A DNA stretch of 64,000 nt from Melghirimyces profundicolus. Lineage in GTDB: Bacteria > Bacillota > Bacilli > Thermoactinomycetales > DSM-45169. This document shows positions 1 through 9,129 of the stretch, piece after piece (the stretch's first letter is position 1; every line of letters begins with the position of its first letter). The stretch covers positions 1-64,000 of the forward strand of contig NZ_QBKR01000007.1 of NCBI RefSeq assembly GCF_003054245.1, read 5' to 3'. A program made the translations under genes and the position numbers. The notes below the pieces were generated by a model, which was not told where the DNA came from, ran no database searches, and saw nothing but the letters and a program-made list of their open reading frames with translations.

Positions 1-186
1 CCCAGGCGAGACTTGTGCTCTGTGAGTGCATAGCGAGACCGGGGAGAGAAGCGACCCAGGCGAGACTTGTGCTCTGTGAGTGCATAGCGAGACCGGAGAG
101 AGAAGCGACCCAGGCGAGACTTGTGCTCTGTGAGTGCAGCCGGAGCGGCTTTGGGTAAATGCTGTCACTCACTTTTTCACATCGGT
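1..186 (+). repeat. 54-bp tandem repeat array A with terminal motif
   Basis: Two full 54-bp units (1-54 and 55-108) and a third that changes at about 139 into a different end sequence containing GGAGCGGCTTTGGGTAAATG. Units carry the core GACTTGTGCTCTGTGAGTGC. The array is cut by the window start, so its left end is unknown. The same units recur at 19560-19742 and, inverted, at 26884-27206; a variant is at 49394-49531. Short ORFs across it are by-products of the 54-bp (18-codon) period. Function unknown. Confidence 0.9.
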
Positions 187-291
187 TCAAGGACTCACTC
201 CTGCCTTTGCCGGCGGATTTGGGCTCCATTACAATGGATGGCGGCAATCGGAGTGCAGCATACACTGTGGTTAAAATGTCATTTCCGGGAC

Positions 292-320
292 TTGATTGAA
301 AAATCAAACTCGAATATAAT
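292..320 (+). promoter_or_regulatory. sigma-A promoter of glpFK
   Basis: TTGATT at 292-297 and TATAAT at 315-320 are separated by 17 bp. Transcription would start near 327 and give a leader of about 160 nt containing the hairpins at 343-431. No convincing cre site was seen beside it. Confidence 0.75.
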
Positions 321-342
321 GACGGAATGAAAGCGCTGCCAA

Positions 343-431
343 ACGACCGGAGAACCGGAGAGGTCGTACCGCACCAGTCTTCGTACACCTTACACGGGCT
401 GTGACGAGGGTGGGCGTGGTACGGCCTTTTT
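343..431 (+). promoter_or_regulatory. glpFK leader: antiterminator/terminator, probable GlpP target
   Basis: Terminator: 362-375 pairs with 413-426 (14 positions, one mismatch) and is followed by TTTTT at 427-431. A competing hairpin pairs ACGACC (343-348) with GGTCGT (362-367), the latter being part of the terminator's left arm. The competing hairpin contains GACCGGAGA (345-353), also present in the glpP leader. In B. subtilis GlpP with glycerol-3-phosphate prevents termination in glp leaders; the same control here is inferred. Confidence 0.7.
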
Positions 432-489
432 ACGCCATTCATCCGGGTGATTGCGGCAAATATGGGCATATAAGGAGGAATGACCGCCC

Positions 490-1329
490 ATGGACAGGAA
501 ATTATGGGGGGAGTGTCTGTCAGAATTTATCGGTACGTTTATTCTGATTTTTGTGGGGTGTGGAACCGTAGCCCAACTGGTGTTGAACCAGGCCCAGTTG
601 AGCCAGTGGGAAGTTTCCTTTGTTTGGGGATTGGCCGTTGCCATGGCCATCTATGTGACCGGTGCCGTTTCGGGGACGCACATCAATCCGGCGGTGACGA
701 TCACGGTGGCGGTTTTCCGTGGTTTCCCGTGGAAAAACGTCATCCCTTACATCCTGTCGCAGGTGGCCGGGGCCTTCGTCGGAGCCGGTTTGGTGTACTT
801 CTTGTACCGCGGGGCTTTTGCAAGGTTTGAACAGACGGAGAATATCGTGAGGGGAACGGAGGAAAGCGTGAAAACCGCCGGCGTTTTTTCCACCTATCCG
901 GCCCCGTTTCTCTCCCATTTTGACGCATTCCTGGTGGAAGTCTGCATTACGGCGATTCTGCTGATCGTGATTCTGGCCGTGGTGGACGACAAGAATCCAC
1001 AGTTGCCTGCCCTGAACCACCTGGGACCGATGGTGATCGGGCTGACGGTGGCCATGATCGGAGGATCCTTCGGGACCCTGACCGGTTTTGCCCTCAACCC
1101 CGCCCGGGATTTCGGGCCCAAGCTTTTCGCCTGGGTGGCCGGGTGGGACTCCGTCGCCTTGCCCGCTCCCGGAGGGTACTTCTGGGTGCCCATCCTGGGA
1201 CCGATCATCGGGGGATTGCTGGGGGCCCTGATCTATGACAGAATGGTTCGTCGCCACCTCCATTCAAAAGAAGAGATTCCGGCCGGGCAGGCCAGAGCCG
1301 ACAGCGAAAAAAGCCCGATCCATACCTGA
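490..1329 (+). CDS. glpF: Glycerol uptake facilitator (aquaglyceroporin)
   Basis: Membrane channel of the MIP family that lets glycerol diffuse into the cell. Both pore NPA motifs are visible, INPAV near residue 66 and NPARD near residue 203; the Asp after the second NPA is typical of glycerol-conducting members. Hydrophobic helices span the 279 residues, the usual family length. The ATG at 490 follows AAGGAGG at a good distance. It lies behind a leader terminator and about 100 bp upstream of glpK, so uptake and phosphorylation are probably co-expressed. The hydrophilic C-terminal tail has no assigned role. Confidence 0.95.
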   Translation: MDRKLWGECLSEFIGTFILIFVGCGTVAQLVLNQAQLSQWEVSFVWGLAVAMAIYVTGAVSGTHINPAVTITVAVFRGFPWKNVIPYILSQVAGAFVGAGLVYFLYRGAFARFEQTENIVRGTEESVKTAGVFSTYPAPFLSHFDAFLVEVCITAILLIVILAVVDDKNPQLPALNHLGPMVIGLTVAMIGGSFGTLTGFALNPARDFGPKLFAWVAGWDSVALPAPGGYFWVPILGPIIGGLLGALIYDRMVRRHLHSKEEIPAGQARADSEKSPIHT

Positions 1330-1343
1330 GCCGCCGGTTTTGA

Positions 1344-2942
<1,599 letters not shown>

Positions 2943-3214
2943 CAGGGTTGTATCCAGTGATTGGAATAAGCGAACCAGCGGGACTTGTGCCCCCCTGACC
3001 TTTGTCATCCTGTCCGGCGGGAAGTCTTTCGGGGGGGAGGCGTTCAGGGGCAACAACCTTCTTGTGTAGCTTCCAAGGGCGATGCCCCTGCCCTCGCCGG
3101 TTGTATTCGGAGCGCTTCCTTGCCGGATAACCAACGGTCGCGTGGCAAAAAATATATGGTTAATCCACACACCTGAAAATTTAGCGGTAACGGTTTCCTT
3201 CCAAGAGAATCGGG
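2943..3214. other. Intergenic region after glpK, no gene seen
   Basis: No credible coding frame with a ribosome binding site and no clear terminator for glpFK was found. A short stretch near 2977-2996 resembles the repeat core (GACTTGTGC) but is too short to call a remnant. Confidence 0.4.
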
Positions 3215-3323
3215 TATAAAATAGAAGGGAGCAACATCAACTGAACATCTGAGAGTCGGGACCGGAGATAATAAGAGAGTCCCTCACCCGGAGCAACGTT
3301 TGCCGTCGGTGGGGACTCTTTTT
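3215..3323 (+). promoter_or_regulatory. glpP-glpD promoter and GlpP-type leader
   Basis: A -10 candidate TATAAA lies at 3215-3220; no good -35 was seen. The leader terminator pairs AGAGTCCC...CACC (3276-3288) with GGTGGGGACTCT (3308-3319), followed by a T run. An alternative hairpin pairs GGGAC (3258-3262) with GTCCC (3279-3283), which belongs to the terminator's left arm, and contains GACCGGAGA (3260-3268), identical to the glpFK leader. This suggests the glpP-glpD operon is autoregulated by antitermination. Confidence 0.65.
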
Positions 3324-3352
3324 GCATTTTTTCAGAAAGGAAGTCGTGACCG

Positions 3353-3931
3353 ATGGATTTTCAACAGGGGATCCGGCAGCATCCGGTGATTGCTGCTGTC
3401 CGGAACGAAGAGGAACTGAACCGGTTAAAAGGGACGAAGCCGAAAGTGTGTTTCCTCCTGTTCGGGGAGATCAACACCCTTGCCCGGACAGTGGAACGCG
3501 TCCGCAGGACGGGAAAACAGGTTTACCTTCATGTGGACTTGGCTCAGGGGTTTGGAAATGACCGGGCGGCACTCAAATACATCAAGCGGGAAATCGCTCC
3601 CGACGGGGTGCTGACCACCCGGACCCACTTGGTTCGCTTCGCCAGGGAGGAGGGTTTGTTCGTGATCCAGCGGTTGTTTATCCCGGATACCATGTCTGTG
3701 GAAACGGGGAAACAGCTTTTGAAGCAATCCAGGGCGGACGCGGTGGAAGTGATGCCGGGGGTGGTGCCCGCCTGGGTCTACGACGAACTGAAGCGGAAAC
3801 GGGAGATTCCCATCGTGGCCGGTGGGTTGCTTCGCCGGGCGGCCGACGTGAAAAACGCCATCGAAAACGGAGCCAGTGCCGTGTCGGTCAGCAGCGTGGA
3901 ATTGTGGGACATGGACACTCCGGGCCGGTGA
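3353..3931 (+). CDS. glpP: Glycerol-3-phosphate responsive antiterminator
   Basis: RNA-binding antiterminator of the GlpP family (192 residues, typical). With glycerol-3-phosphate it binds leader mRNA of glp operons and allows read-through. The protein is full length, with the GlpP-type ending AVSVSSVELWDMD. ATG follows AAAGGAAG. It lies directly behind a leader that itself looks like a GlpP target and about 100 bp upstream of glpD, so it probably controls its own expression together with glpD as well as glpFK. No DNA-binding motif is expected in this family. Confidence 0.92.
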   Translation: MDFQQGIRQHPVIAAVRNEEELNRLKGTKPKVCFLLFGEINTLARTVERVRRTGKQVYLHVDLAQGFGNDRAALKYIKREIAPDGVLTTRTHLVRFAREEGLFVIQRLFIPDTMSVETGKQLLKQSRADAVEVMPGVVPAWVYDELKRKREIPIVAGGLLRRAADVKNAIENGASAVSVSSVELWDMDTPGR

Positions 3932-4035
3932 GCGAAGGTGCCCGACCATGAACCACGGGGGAATCGGTCCCTGTCCCCGCCGGAGGAAACCTTCAAATTT
4001 CCGAAATCCATACCAAAAGGGGGGAGGTCAGCAGC

Positions 4036-5679
4036 ATGCGATTTTCTGCAAAGGATCGAAAACGCCTGCTGGATGAAATGGAAGGGGAACAGCTGGATCT
4101 GCTGGTGATCGGAGGAGGGATCACGGGGGCGGGGATCGCCTGGGATGCCGCCTCCCGCGGTCTTTCCGTCGGGTTGGTGGAAAAGCAGGATTTTGCCGCC
4201 GGAACCAGCAGTCGGTCGACGAAATTGATTCACGGAGGCCTCCGCTACCTCAAACAGATGGAAATCAAGTTGGTGAGGGAAGTGGGCCGGGAACGGGCTC
4301 TTCTCCACGAGCGGGCTCCCCACATCGTGTTGCCGAAGCCGATGATGCTGCCGATCTACGAGGGCGGCACCTACGGAAAACTGGCCTCTTCCATCGGACT
4401 CTATCTCTATGATCGGCTGGCCGGGGTCAAAAAAGAAGAACGACGGAGAATACTGTCCCGGGAGGAAACGCTGAAAAAAGAACCCCTTCTGACGGAAAGG
4501 GGATTAAAAGGTTCGGGACTGTACGTGGAATACCGAACCGACGATGCCCGCCTGACGCTGGAAGTGATGAGGACCGCTTCCTCCCTTGGCGCTAAAACCG
4601 TCAACTATGCCGAGGCCGTCTCCTTTCTCTATGAGGGGGACCGGATGGTGGGGGCCAAGGTGCGTGACCGGGTAAGCGGGGAATCCTACCGGATCCGGGC
4701 GAGGGAAGTGGTCAATGCGGCGGGCCCCTGGGTGGATGAACTTCGAAAACGGGACGGATCCCTCTCGGGAAAACGTCTCCATCTGACCAAAGGCGTCCAT
4801 CTGGTTGTTCCCTATGAGCGGTTGCCCCTCCAACAGCCCATCTACTTTGACATCCCCGACGGCCGCATGGTTTTTGCCATTCCCCGGGGGCGGACAACGT
4901 ATATCGGCACAACGGACACCGATTACGACGGTCCCATCGACTCGCCGGAAATGACGGTGGAGGACCGGGATTATCTCCTGGAAGGAGTGAACCACGTATT
5001 TCCGAAAGCCGGTCTGAAACCGGAAGATGTGGAATCCGGCTGGGCCGGGCTCCGTCCCCTCATTCACGAGGAAGGCAAAAGCCCGTCGGAACTCTCCCGA
5101 AAAGACGAGATTTTTGAATCCCCCACCGGATTGATCACCATTGCCGGCGGAAAACTGACCGGATTCCGCAAAATGGCGGAACGGGTGGTGGACCGGGTCA
5201 ACCGCCGGCTGGAGAAGGCGGGGATTCATTCCTTTGTACCGTGCCGGACGGATCGGCTGTCGATCAGCGGCGGGGCGGACCTGGGAAGAGACGGCTTTGT
5301 CCATTTCCGCAACGAGTGGGTTTGCAGGCTGAAAGAAGGGGGACTCTCCCAAAAACGGGCGGAGGAACTGATCCATCTTTACGGGGTCCACGTGGAAAAG
5401 GTCTGGGAGCGGGCGGGCCATTCCGAAGACCGGCTGCTGAAAGCCCAAGTGGAACATGCAGTCGAGGAGGAGATGGCCGTTGCCGCCGCCGATTTCCTCA
5501 TCCGACGGACGGGGGATGTTTACTTTCACCGGTACCGGGCGGCGGGCAGCGCACCTCTGGTGCTGTCCACCATGGGTGAAGCCCTCGGTTGGGACTCATT
5601 CAAAGCAGAAGAAGAACGGGCCCGGTTGGAAAGAGAAATGCTCCGGACGCATCCCCAACCCGGTCCGGTCGGAAGCTGA
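4036..5679 (+). CDS. glpD: Aerobic glycerol-3-phosphate dehydrogenase
   Basis: FAD enzyme oxidising glycerol-3-phosphate to dihydroxyacetone phosphate and passing electrons to the membrane quinone pool. The N-terminal FAD-binding motif VIGGGITGAGIAWDAASRG and the family segment STKLIHGGLRYLKQ are present; a C-terminal helical domain completes 547 residues, close to the usual size. ATG is preceded by GGGGGGAGG. It follows glpP without a terminator of its own, and a terminator follows at 5702-5728, so glpP-glpD is probably one operon. Confidence 0.96.
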   Translation: MRFSAKDRKRLLDEMEGEQLDLLVIGGGITGAGIAWDAASRGLSVGLVEKQDFAAGTSSRSTKLIHGGLRYLKQMEIKLVREVGRERALLHERAPHIVLPKPMMLPIYEGGTYGKLASSIGLYLYDRLAGVKKEERRRILSREETLKKEPLLTERGLKGSGLYVEYRTDDARLTLEVMRTASSLGAKTVNYAEAVSFLYEGDRMVGAKVRDRVSGESYRIRAREVVNAAGPWVDELRKRDGSLSGKRLHLTKGVHLVVPYERLPLQQPIYFDIPDGRMVFAIPRGRTTYIGTTDTDYDGPIDSPEMTVEDRDYLLEGVNHVFPKAGLKPEDVESGWAGLRPLIHEEGKSPSELSRKDEIFESPTGLITIAGGKLTGFRKMAERVVDRVNRRLEKAGIHSFVPCRTDRLSISGGADLGRDGFVHFRNEWVCRLKEGGLSQKRAEELIHLYGVHVEKVWERAGHSEDRLLKAQVEHAVEEEMAVAAADFLIRRTGDVYFHRYRAAGSAPLVLSTMGEALGWDSFKAEEERARLEREMLRTHPQPGPVGS

Positions 5680-5701
5680 ACCGCATCCCGATCGGCAATT
5701 G

Positions 5702-5728
5702 CCGCCGACGGGAGGCGGTTTTATTTTT
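5702..5728 (+). terminator. Rho-independent terminator after glpD
   Basis: CCGCC (5702-5706) and GGCGG (5714-5718) form a short GC stem followed by TTTTATTTTT. Confidence 0.7.
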
Positions 5729-5770
5729 CCGGTGTACGGGTCACGCTTTTGTCTTCCGCGTTTCCCCGAC

Positions 5771-5799
5771 TTGAGGGGGCGTCGGAAATCCATTAGAAT
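5771..5799 (+). promoter_or_regulatory. Promoter of the yicC-family gene
   Basis: TTGAGG (5771-5776) and TAGAAT (5794-5799) with a 17-bp spacer. The predicted start of transcription, near 5806, coincides with the first ATG of the gene, suggesting a leaderless or nearly leaderless message. Confidence 0.6.
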
Positions 5800-5805
5800 G
5801 GGGGC

Positions 5806-6699
5806 ATGATGGATCAATATCACATCCGGAGTATGACGGGATACGGACGGGGAGTTGCCTCCTCGGGCGATCTTCGCTTTACAGTTGAGATCCGGTCGGT
5901 CAATCATCGGTTTCTTGAACTGACGGTCCGATTGCCTGCGGGTTGGGGCTCTTTGGAAAATGACATAAAAAACGAGGTCCGGAAGACGGTCCGGCGCGGG
6001 CGCGTCGATGTGACCGTCACCGTGGAGGGAAAAAAGAATTCCCAGCGGAAACTGGCCGTGGATTGGAATGCGGTCGAGGAGCTCCGGGAAGCCGCCCGAG
6101 TGTTGCGGGAAAAGTGGGGAGTGGAGGGGACGCTCACTCTGTCGGATCTTCTTCAACACCCCGAAGTGCTGAGGGTGGAAGAACCTGTCGCCGATCCGGA
6201 GGAGTGGGGCGGGACGTTGCTCGATGCGGTGAAACGGGCTGTCGGATCTCTCTCGGAAATGCGGAAACGGGAGGGAGACGTGCTGGCGCAAGACCTGGCT
6301 CGCCGAATCAACACCCTTCGTGTCTGTGTGAAGGAGATCCGGAAGCGGGCGCCGGAAGTGGTGGCGGAATACCGCAGAAAACTGGAGGAGCGGATCCGTG
6401 AACTCCTGGACGGGACCGATCCCGACCCCGAACGGCTTCTGACGGAAACGGCCATCTTCGCCGACAAGGCGGACATTCAGGAGGAACTGACCCGGCTTTC
6501 CAGCCATTTCGACCTTTTTTCGGATACGCTGAAACAAGAGGAACCGACCGGCCGGCGGCTGGATTTTCTCCTTCAGGAAATGAACCGCGAAATCAATACG
6601 ATCGGCTCCAAGGCCAACGACGCCGCCATTACCGAGAGAGTGGTCGATTGTAAGAGCGAGCTTGAAAAAATGAGAGAACAAGTGCAAAATATCGAGTAA
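5806..6699 (+). CDS. YicC/YloC family endoribonuclease
   Basis: Conserved family whose E. coli member YicC is described as an endoribonuclease acting in RNA turnover; B. subtilis calls it yloC. Diagnostic N-terminal segment IRSMTGYGRG and C-terminal DFLLQEMNREINTIGSKAND are present in 297 residues. Adjacent ATGs at 5806 and 5809 could both serve; a later ATG at 5833 would remove the conserved IRS. No good Shine-Dalgarno lies before 5806, and the promoter's predicted start falls on this ATG. It heads the cluster leading to remA, gmk and rpoZ as in B. subtilis. Confidence 0.9.
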   Translation: MMDQYHIRSMTGYGRGVASSGDLRFTVEIRSVNHRFLELTVRLPAGWGSLENDIKNEVRKTVRRGRVDVTVTVEGKKNSQRKLAVDWNAVEELREAARVLREKWGVEGTLTLSDLLQHPEVLRVEEPVADPEEWGGTLLDAVKRAVGSLSEMRKREGDVLAQDLARRINTLRVCVKEIRKRAPEVVAEYRRKLEERIRELLDGTDPDPERLLTETAIFADKADIQEELTRLSSHFDLFSDTLKQEEPTGRRLDFLLQEMNREINTIGSKANDAAITERVVDCKSELEKMREQVQNIE

Positions 6700-6711
6700 A
6701 CAGGTTATAAT
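6683..6711 (+). promoter_or_regulatory. Candidate promoter of remA-gmk-rpoZ
   Basis: A perfect -10 TATAAT lies at 6706-6711 just after the yicC stop codon; the -35 position, TGCAAA at 6683-6688 (17-bp spacer), is weak. Transcription from it would start near 6718. Confidence 0.5.
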
Positions 6712-6763
6712 GAGATGAATGCGGATGAGAACAGACCTTTTTGCTTCGAGGGGGCACTCCAGG

Positions 6764-7030
6764 TTGAGTATCAAACTGATCAATATCGGCTTCGGCAATA
6801 TTGTTTCCGCCAACCGGATCATCTCGATTGTCAGTCCGGATTCGGCGCCGATCAAACGGATCATAACGGAAGCACGGGACCGCGGCGTTCTGATTGACGC
6901 CACTTACGGGCGCCGGACCCGGGCGGTCATCATCACGGACAGCGATCATGTCATTCTGTCCGCGGTTCAACCGGAGACGGTGGCGCACCGTCTGGCAATC
7001 AAGGATTCTTCGGAGGATATGGAAGACTAG
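6764..7030 (+). CDS. remA: RemA family extracellular matrix regulator
   Basis: Small DNA-binding protein of the DUF370 family that in B. subtilis activates biofilm matrix operons. Highly conserved segments [12 protein letters not shown] and [12 protein letters not shown] are intact. I chose TTG at 6764, giving [11 protein letters not shown] at the N-terminus as in known RemA (88 residues), with GAGGGG nine bases upstream. An in-frame ATG at 6719 would add 15 residues but lies almost at the predicted transcription start. It precedes gmk by 12 bp and is probably in the same operon. Confidence 0.92.
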   Translation: MSIKLINIGFGNIVSANRIISIVSPDSAPIKRIITEARDRGVLIDATYGRRTRAVIITDSDHVILSAVQPETVAHRLAIKDSSEDMED

Positions 7031-7042
7031 AAAGGGAGCGTT

Positions 7043-7666
7043 ATGGGTATTCAAACCTACAGTAAGGGACTTCTTATCGTTTTGTCCGGCCCTTCGGGCG
7101 CGGGGAAGGGAACGGTCTGCTCCGCACTCCGGCAGCAGGCTCCCGAGCTGGTCTACTCGGTATCGGCGACCACCCGCCAACCCCGGGAAGGGGAAGTGGA
7201 GGGAATCAACTATTTTTTCAAATCGAAAGAGGAGTTCAGGCGGATGATCGACGAAGGGGAGCTGCTGGAATGGGCCCAATACGTCGATAACTATTACGGA
7301 ACTCCCCGGCGGTTTGTCGAGGACCGCCTGGAGGAAGGGAAAAACGTCCTCCTGGAGATCGAAGTGCAGGGCGCCCGGCAGGTGAAGGAGCGCTTTCCGG
7401 AAGGAGTTTTCATTTTTCTTCTCCCCCCTTCGATGAAAGAGCTCCGCGCCCGGATTCAAGGACGGGGGACGGAAACGGAAGATGCGGTTCAAAACCGGAT
7501 GATGGCGGCTTCGGATGAGCTGGAACAAGTCCATCAGTACGATTATGTCGTGGTGAACGACGAAGTGGCAAAAGCCTGTCATCAGATCCGTTCCATCATG
7601 GTGGCGGAACGTTGCCGGAGGGAACGGTTGTTCAAAGAAAACCCCGATTGGTTGGAGGGATTTTAA
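7043..7666 (+). CDS. gmk: Guanylate kinase
   Basis: Transfers phosphate from ATP to GMP, giving GDP for nucleotide and (p)ppGpp metabolism. The P-loop [12 protein letters not shown] lies at about residues 14-25, followed by the guanylate-kinase segment [19 protein letters not shown]; 207 residues matches the family. ATG follows AAAGGGAG. It lies between remA and rpoZ exactly as in B. subtilis, with 2 bp to rpoZ, indicating one operon. Confidence 0.97.
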   Translation: MGIQTYSKGLLIVLSGPSGAGKGTVCSALRQQAPELVYSVSATTRQPREGEVEGINYFFKSKEEFRRMIDEGELLEWAQYVDNYYGTPRRFVEDRLEEGKNVLLEIEVQGARQVKERFPEGVFIFLLPPSMKELRARIQGRGTETEDAVQNRMMAASDELEQVHQYDYVVVNDEVAKACHQIRSIMVAERCRRERLFKENPDWLEGF

Positions 7667-7668
7667 AT

Positions 7669-7884
7669 ATGCTGTATCCGTCGATTGACCGATTGATGTC
7701 CAAAGCGGACAGCAAATACACGCTGGTGATCCTGGCGGCGAAGCGGGCCCGTCAGTTACTGGAAGGAGCCACTCCCCACCTGGAGTCCCGTTCCAACAAA
7801 TACGTGGGCATTGCCCTGGAAGAGATTGCAGAAGGACATCTGGTGCCGCCTGCCAGCGCCTTTGACGGCGGGGATAAAAAATAA
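7669..7884 (+). CDS. rpoZ: RNA polymerase omega subunit
   Basis: Small subunit that stabilises the beta-prime subunit during RNA polymerase assembly. I chose ATG at 7669 because it gives the conserved start [11 protein letters not shown], follows GGAGGG, and yields a 71-residue protein. The conserved [11 protein letters not shown] is present. The stop codon lies inside the left arm of the downstream terminator, closing the remA-gmk-rpoZ unit. Confidence 0.95.
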   Translation: MLYPSIDRLMSKADSKYTLVILAAKRARQLLEGATPHLESRSNKYVGIALEEIAEGHLVPPASAFDGGDKK

Positions 7885-7909
7885 CAACCTGACCGGGTTG
7901 TTATTTTTT
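7880..7909 (+). terminator. Rho-independent terminator after rpoZ
   Basis: AATAACAACC pairs with GGTTGTTATT around a six-base loop, followed by TTTT. It begins inside the rpoZ stop codon. Confidence 0.85.
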
Positions 7910-7929
7910 GTCGGAGAGGAGGGACCATC

Positions 7930-9129
7930 TTGCATGGAAAGCGAATTGTCGTGGGTGTGGCAGGGGGGATCGCGGCCTACAAAGCGGCGGGGTTGGTAAG
8001 CCAACTGACCCAGCGGGGTGCGGATGTGCGGGTGATCATGACGGAATCCGCCACGCGCTTTGTCACCCCGCTGACGTTCCAGGCTTTGTCCAGAAATCAT
8101 GTGGCCGTGGACACCTTTGAAGAGAAAGATCCCTCGGTGGTCACCCACATCGATCTGGCCGATCACGCCGATCTGATCGTGATCGCTCCCGCCACGGCCA
8201 ACCTCATCGGGAAAATGGCCAACGGCTTGGGAGATGATATGTTGAGCACCACGCTCCTTGCCACCCGAGCTCCGGTGTTGATCGCTCCGGCGATGAACGT
8301 ACATATGTATGAGCATCCAGTCGTTCAAGAAAACCTCCAAAAACTGCTTCGACTGGGATACCGTTTCGTGGATCCCGCCTCCGGACAGTTGGCCTGCGGA
8401 TACGTGGGCAAGGGGCGGATGGAAGAACCTTCCGCCATATTGGCTGCCGTGGAGGAATTGCTGCAGGAGACCCCGACGATCCTTCAGGGAAAACGGGTGC
8501 TGGTAACGGCAGGTCCGACCCGGGAGCCGGTGGACCCGGTCCGTTACCTTACCAACCGCTCCTCCGGAAAAATGGGTTATGCCCTTGCCGAGGCCGCGGC
8601 CCGGGCGGGGGCCGAGACCGTGTTGGTCAGCGGTCCCGCCGACCTCACGGCTCCTCCGGAGGTGAGAAAGGTGGAGGTCACCACCGCAGCCGAAATGTAT
8701 GAGGCGGTGATGCGGGAAATGAAGTCCTCCGATGTGATCATCAAAGCCGCGGCCGTGGCCGATTACACGCCGGTGCAGACAGCGGAACGGAAGATCAAGA
8801 AAAAAGGGGACCGGATCTCCCTCGAACTGAGGAAAACGAGGGATATCGCCGAGGAGTTGGGAAAGCGGAAAGAAGGGCGGTTTTTGGTCGGTTTTGCCGC
8901 GGAAACCGATCGGGTGGGCGAAAACGCGGCAGAAAAACTCAGACGAAAAAACCTGGACCTGATCGTGGCCAATGATGTGACCCGGGCCGGAGCCGGGTTT
9001 GACGAAGATACCAATATCGTGACGGTCTATGACCAAAAAGGGGAAGTCATGAGTCTTCCGCGGATGAGCAAAACGGAAGTGGCCAGGCGTCTGATCGGCT
9101 TGATCGGGGAACGGCTAAATGAGCGGTGA
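7930..9129 (+). CDS. coaBC: Bifunctional phosphopantothenoylcysteine decarboxylase / phosphopantothenate-cysteine ligase
   Basis: Two consecutive coenzyme A steps: joining 4'-phosphopantothenate to cysteine and FMN-dependent decarboxylation of the product. The N-terminal CoaC half carries PAMNVHM and the substrate-clamp sequence SGQLACGYVGKGRM; the CoaB half begins near residue 190 with VLVTAGPTREPVDPVRYLTN. It starts at TTG after GAGGAGGGA; an overlapping ATG three bases on is in another frame. It overlaps priA by 11 bp, so translation is probably coupled. 399 residues is normal for the fused enzyme. Confidence 0.96.
   Translation: MHGKRIVVGVAGGIAAYKAAGLVSQLTQRGADVRVIMTESATRFVTPLTFQALSRNHVAVDTFEEKDPSVVTHIDLADHADLIVIAPATANLIGKMANGLGDDMLSTTLLATRAPVLIAPAMNVHMYEHPVVQENLQKLLRLGYRFVDPASGQLACGYVGKGRMEEPSAILAAVEELLQETPTILQGKRVLVTAGPTREPVDPVRYLTNRSSGKMGYALAEAAARAGAETVLVSGPADLTAPPEVRKVEVTTAAEMYEAVMREMKSSDVIIKAAAVADYTPVQTAERKIKKKGDRISLELRKTRDIAEELGKRKEGRFLVGFAAETDRVGENAAEKLRRKNLDLIVANDVTRAGAGFDEDTNIVTVYDQKGEVMSLPRMSKTEVARRLIGLIGERLNER

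Noticed and set aside
121-330. Open reading frames running through and out of the repeat arrays (also at 19431-19694 and 26775-27332)
   Set aside because: The 54-bp period is a multiple of three, so frames stay open by arithmetic on either strand; none has a ribosome binding site or a recognisable protein.
3185-3199. cre-like sequence GGTAACGGTTTCC before glpP
   Set aside because: Too many mismatches to the catabolite-response consensus around the central CG.
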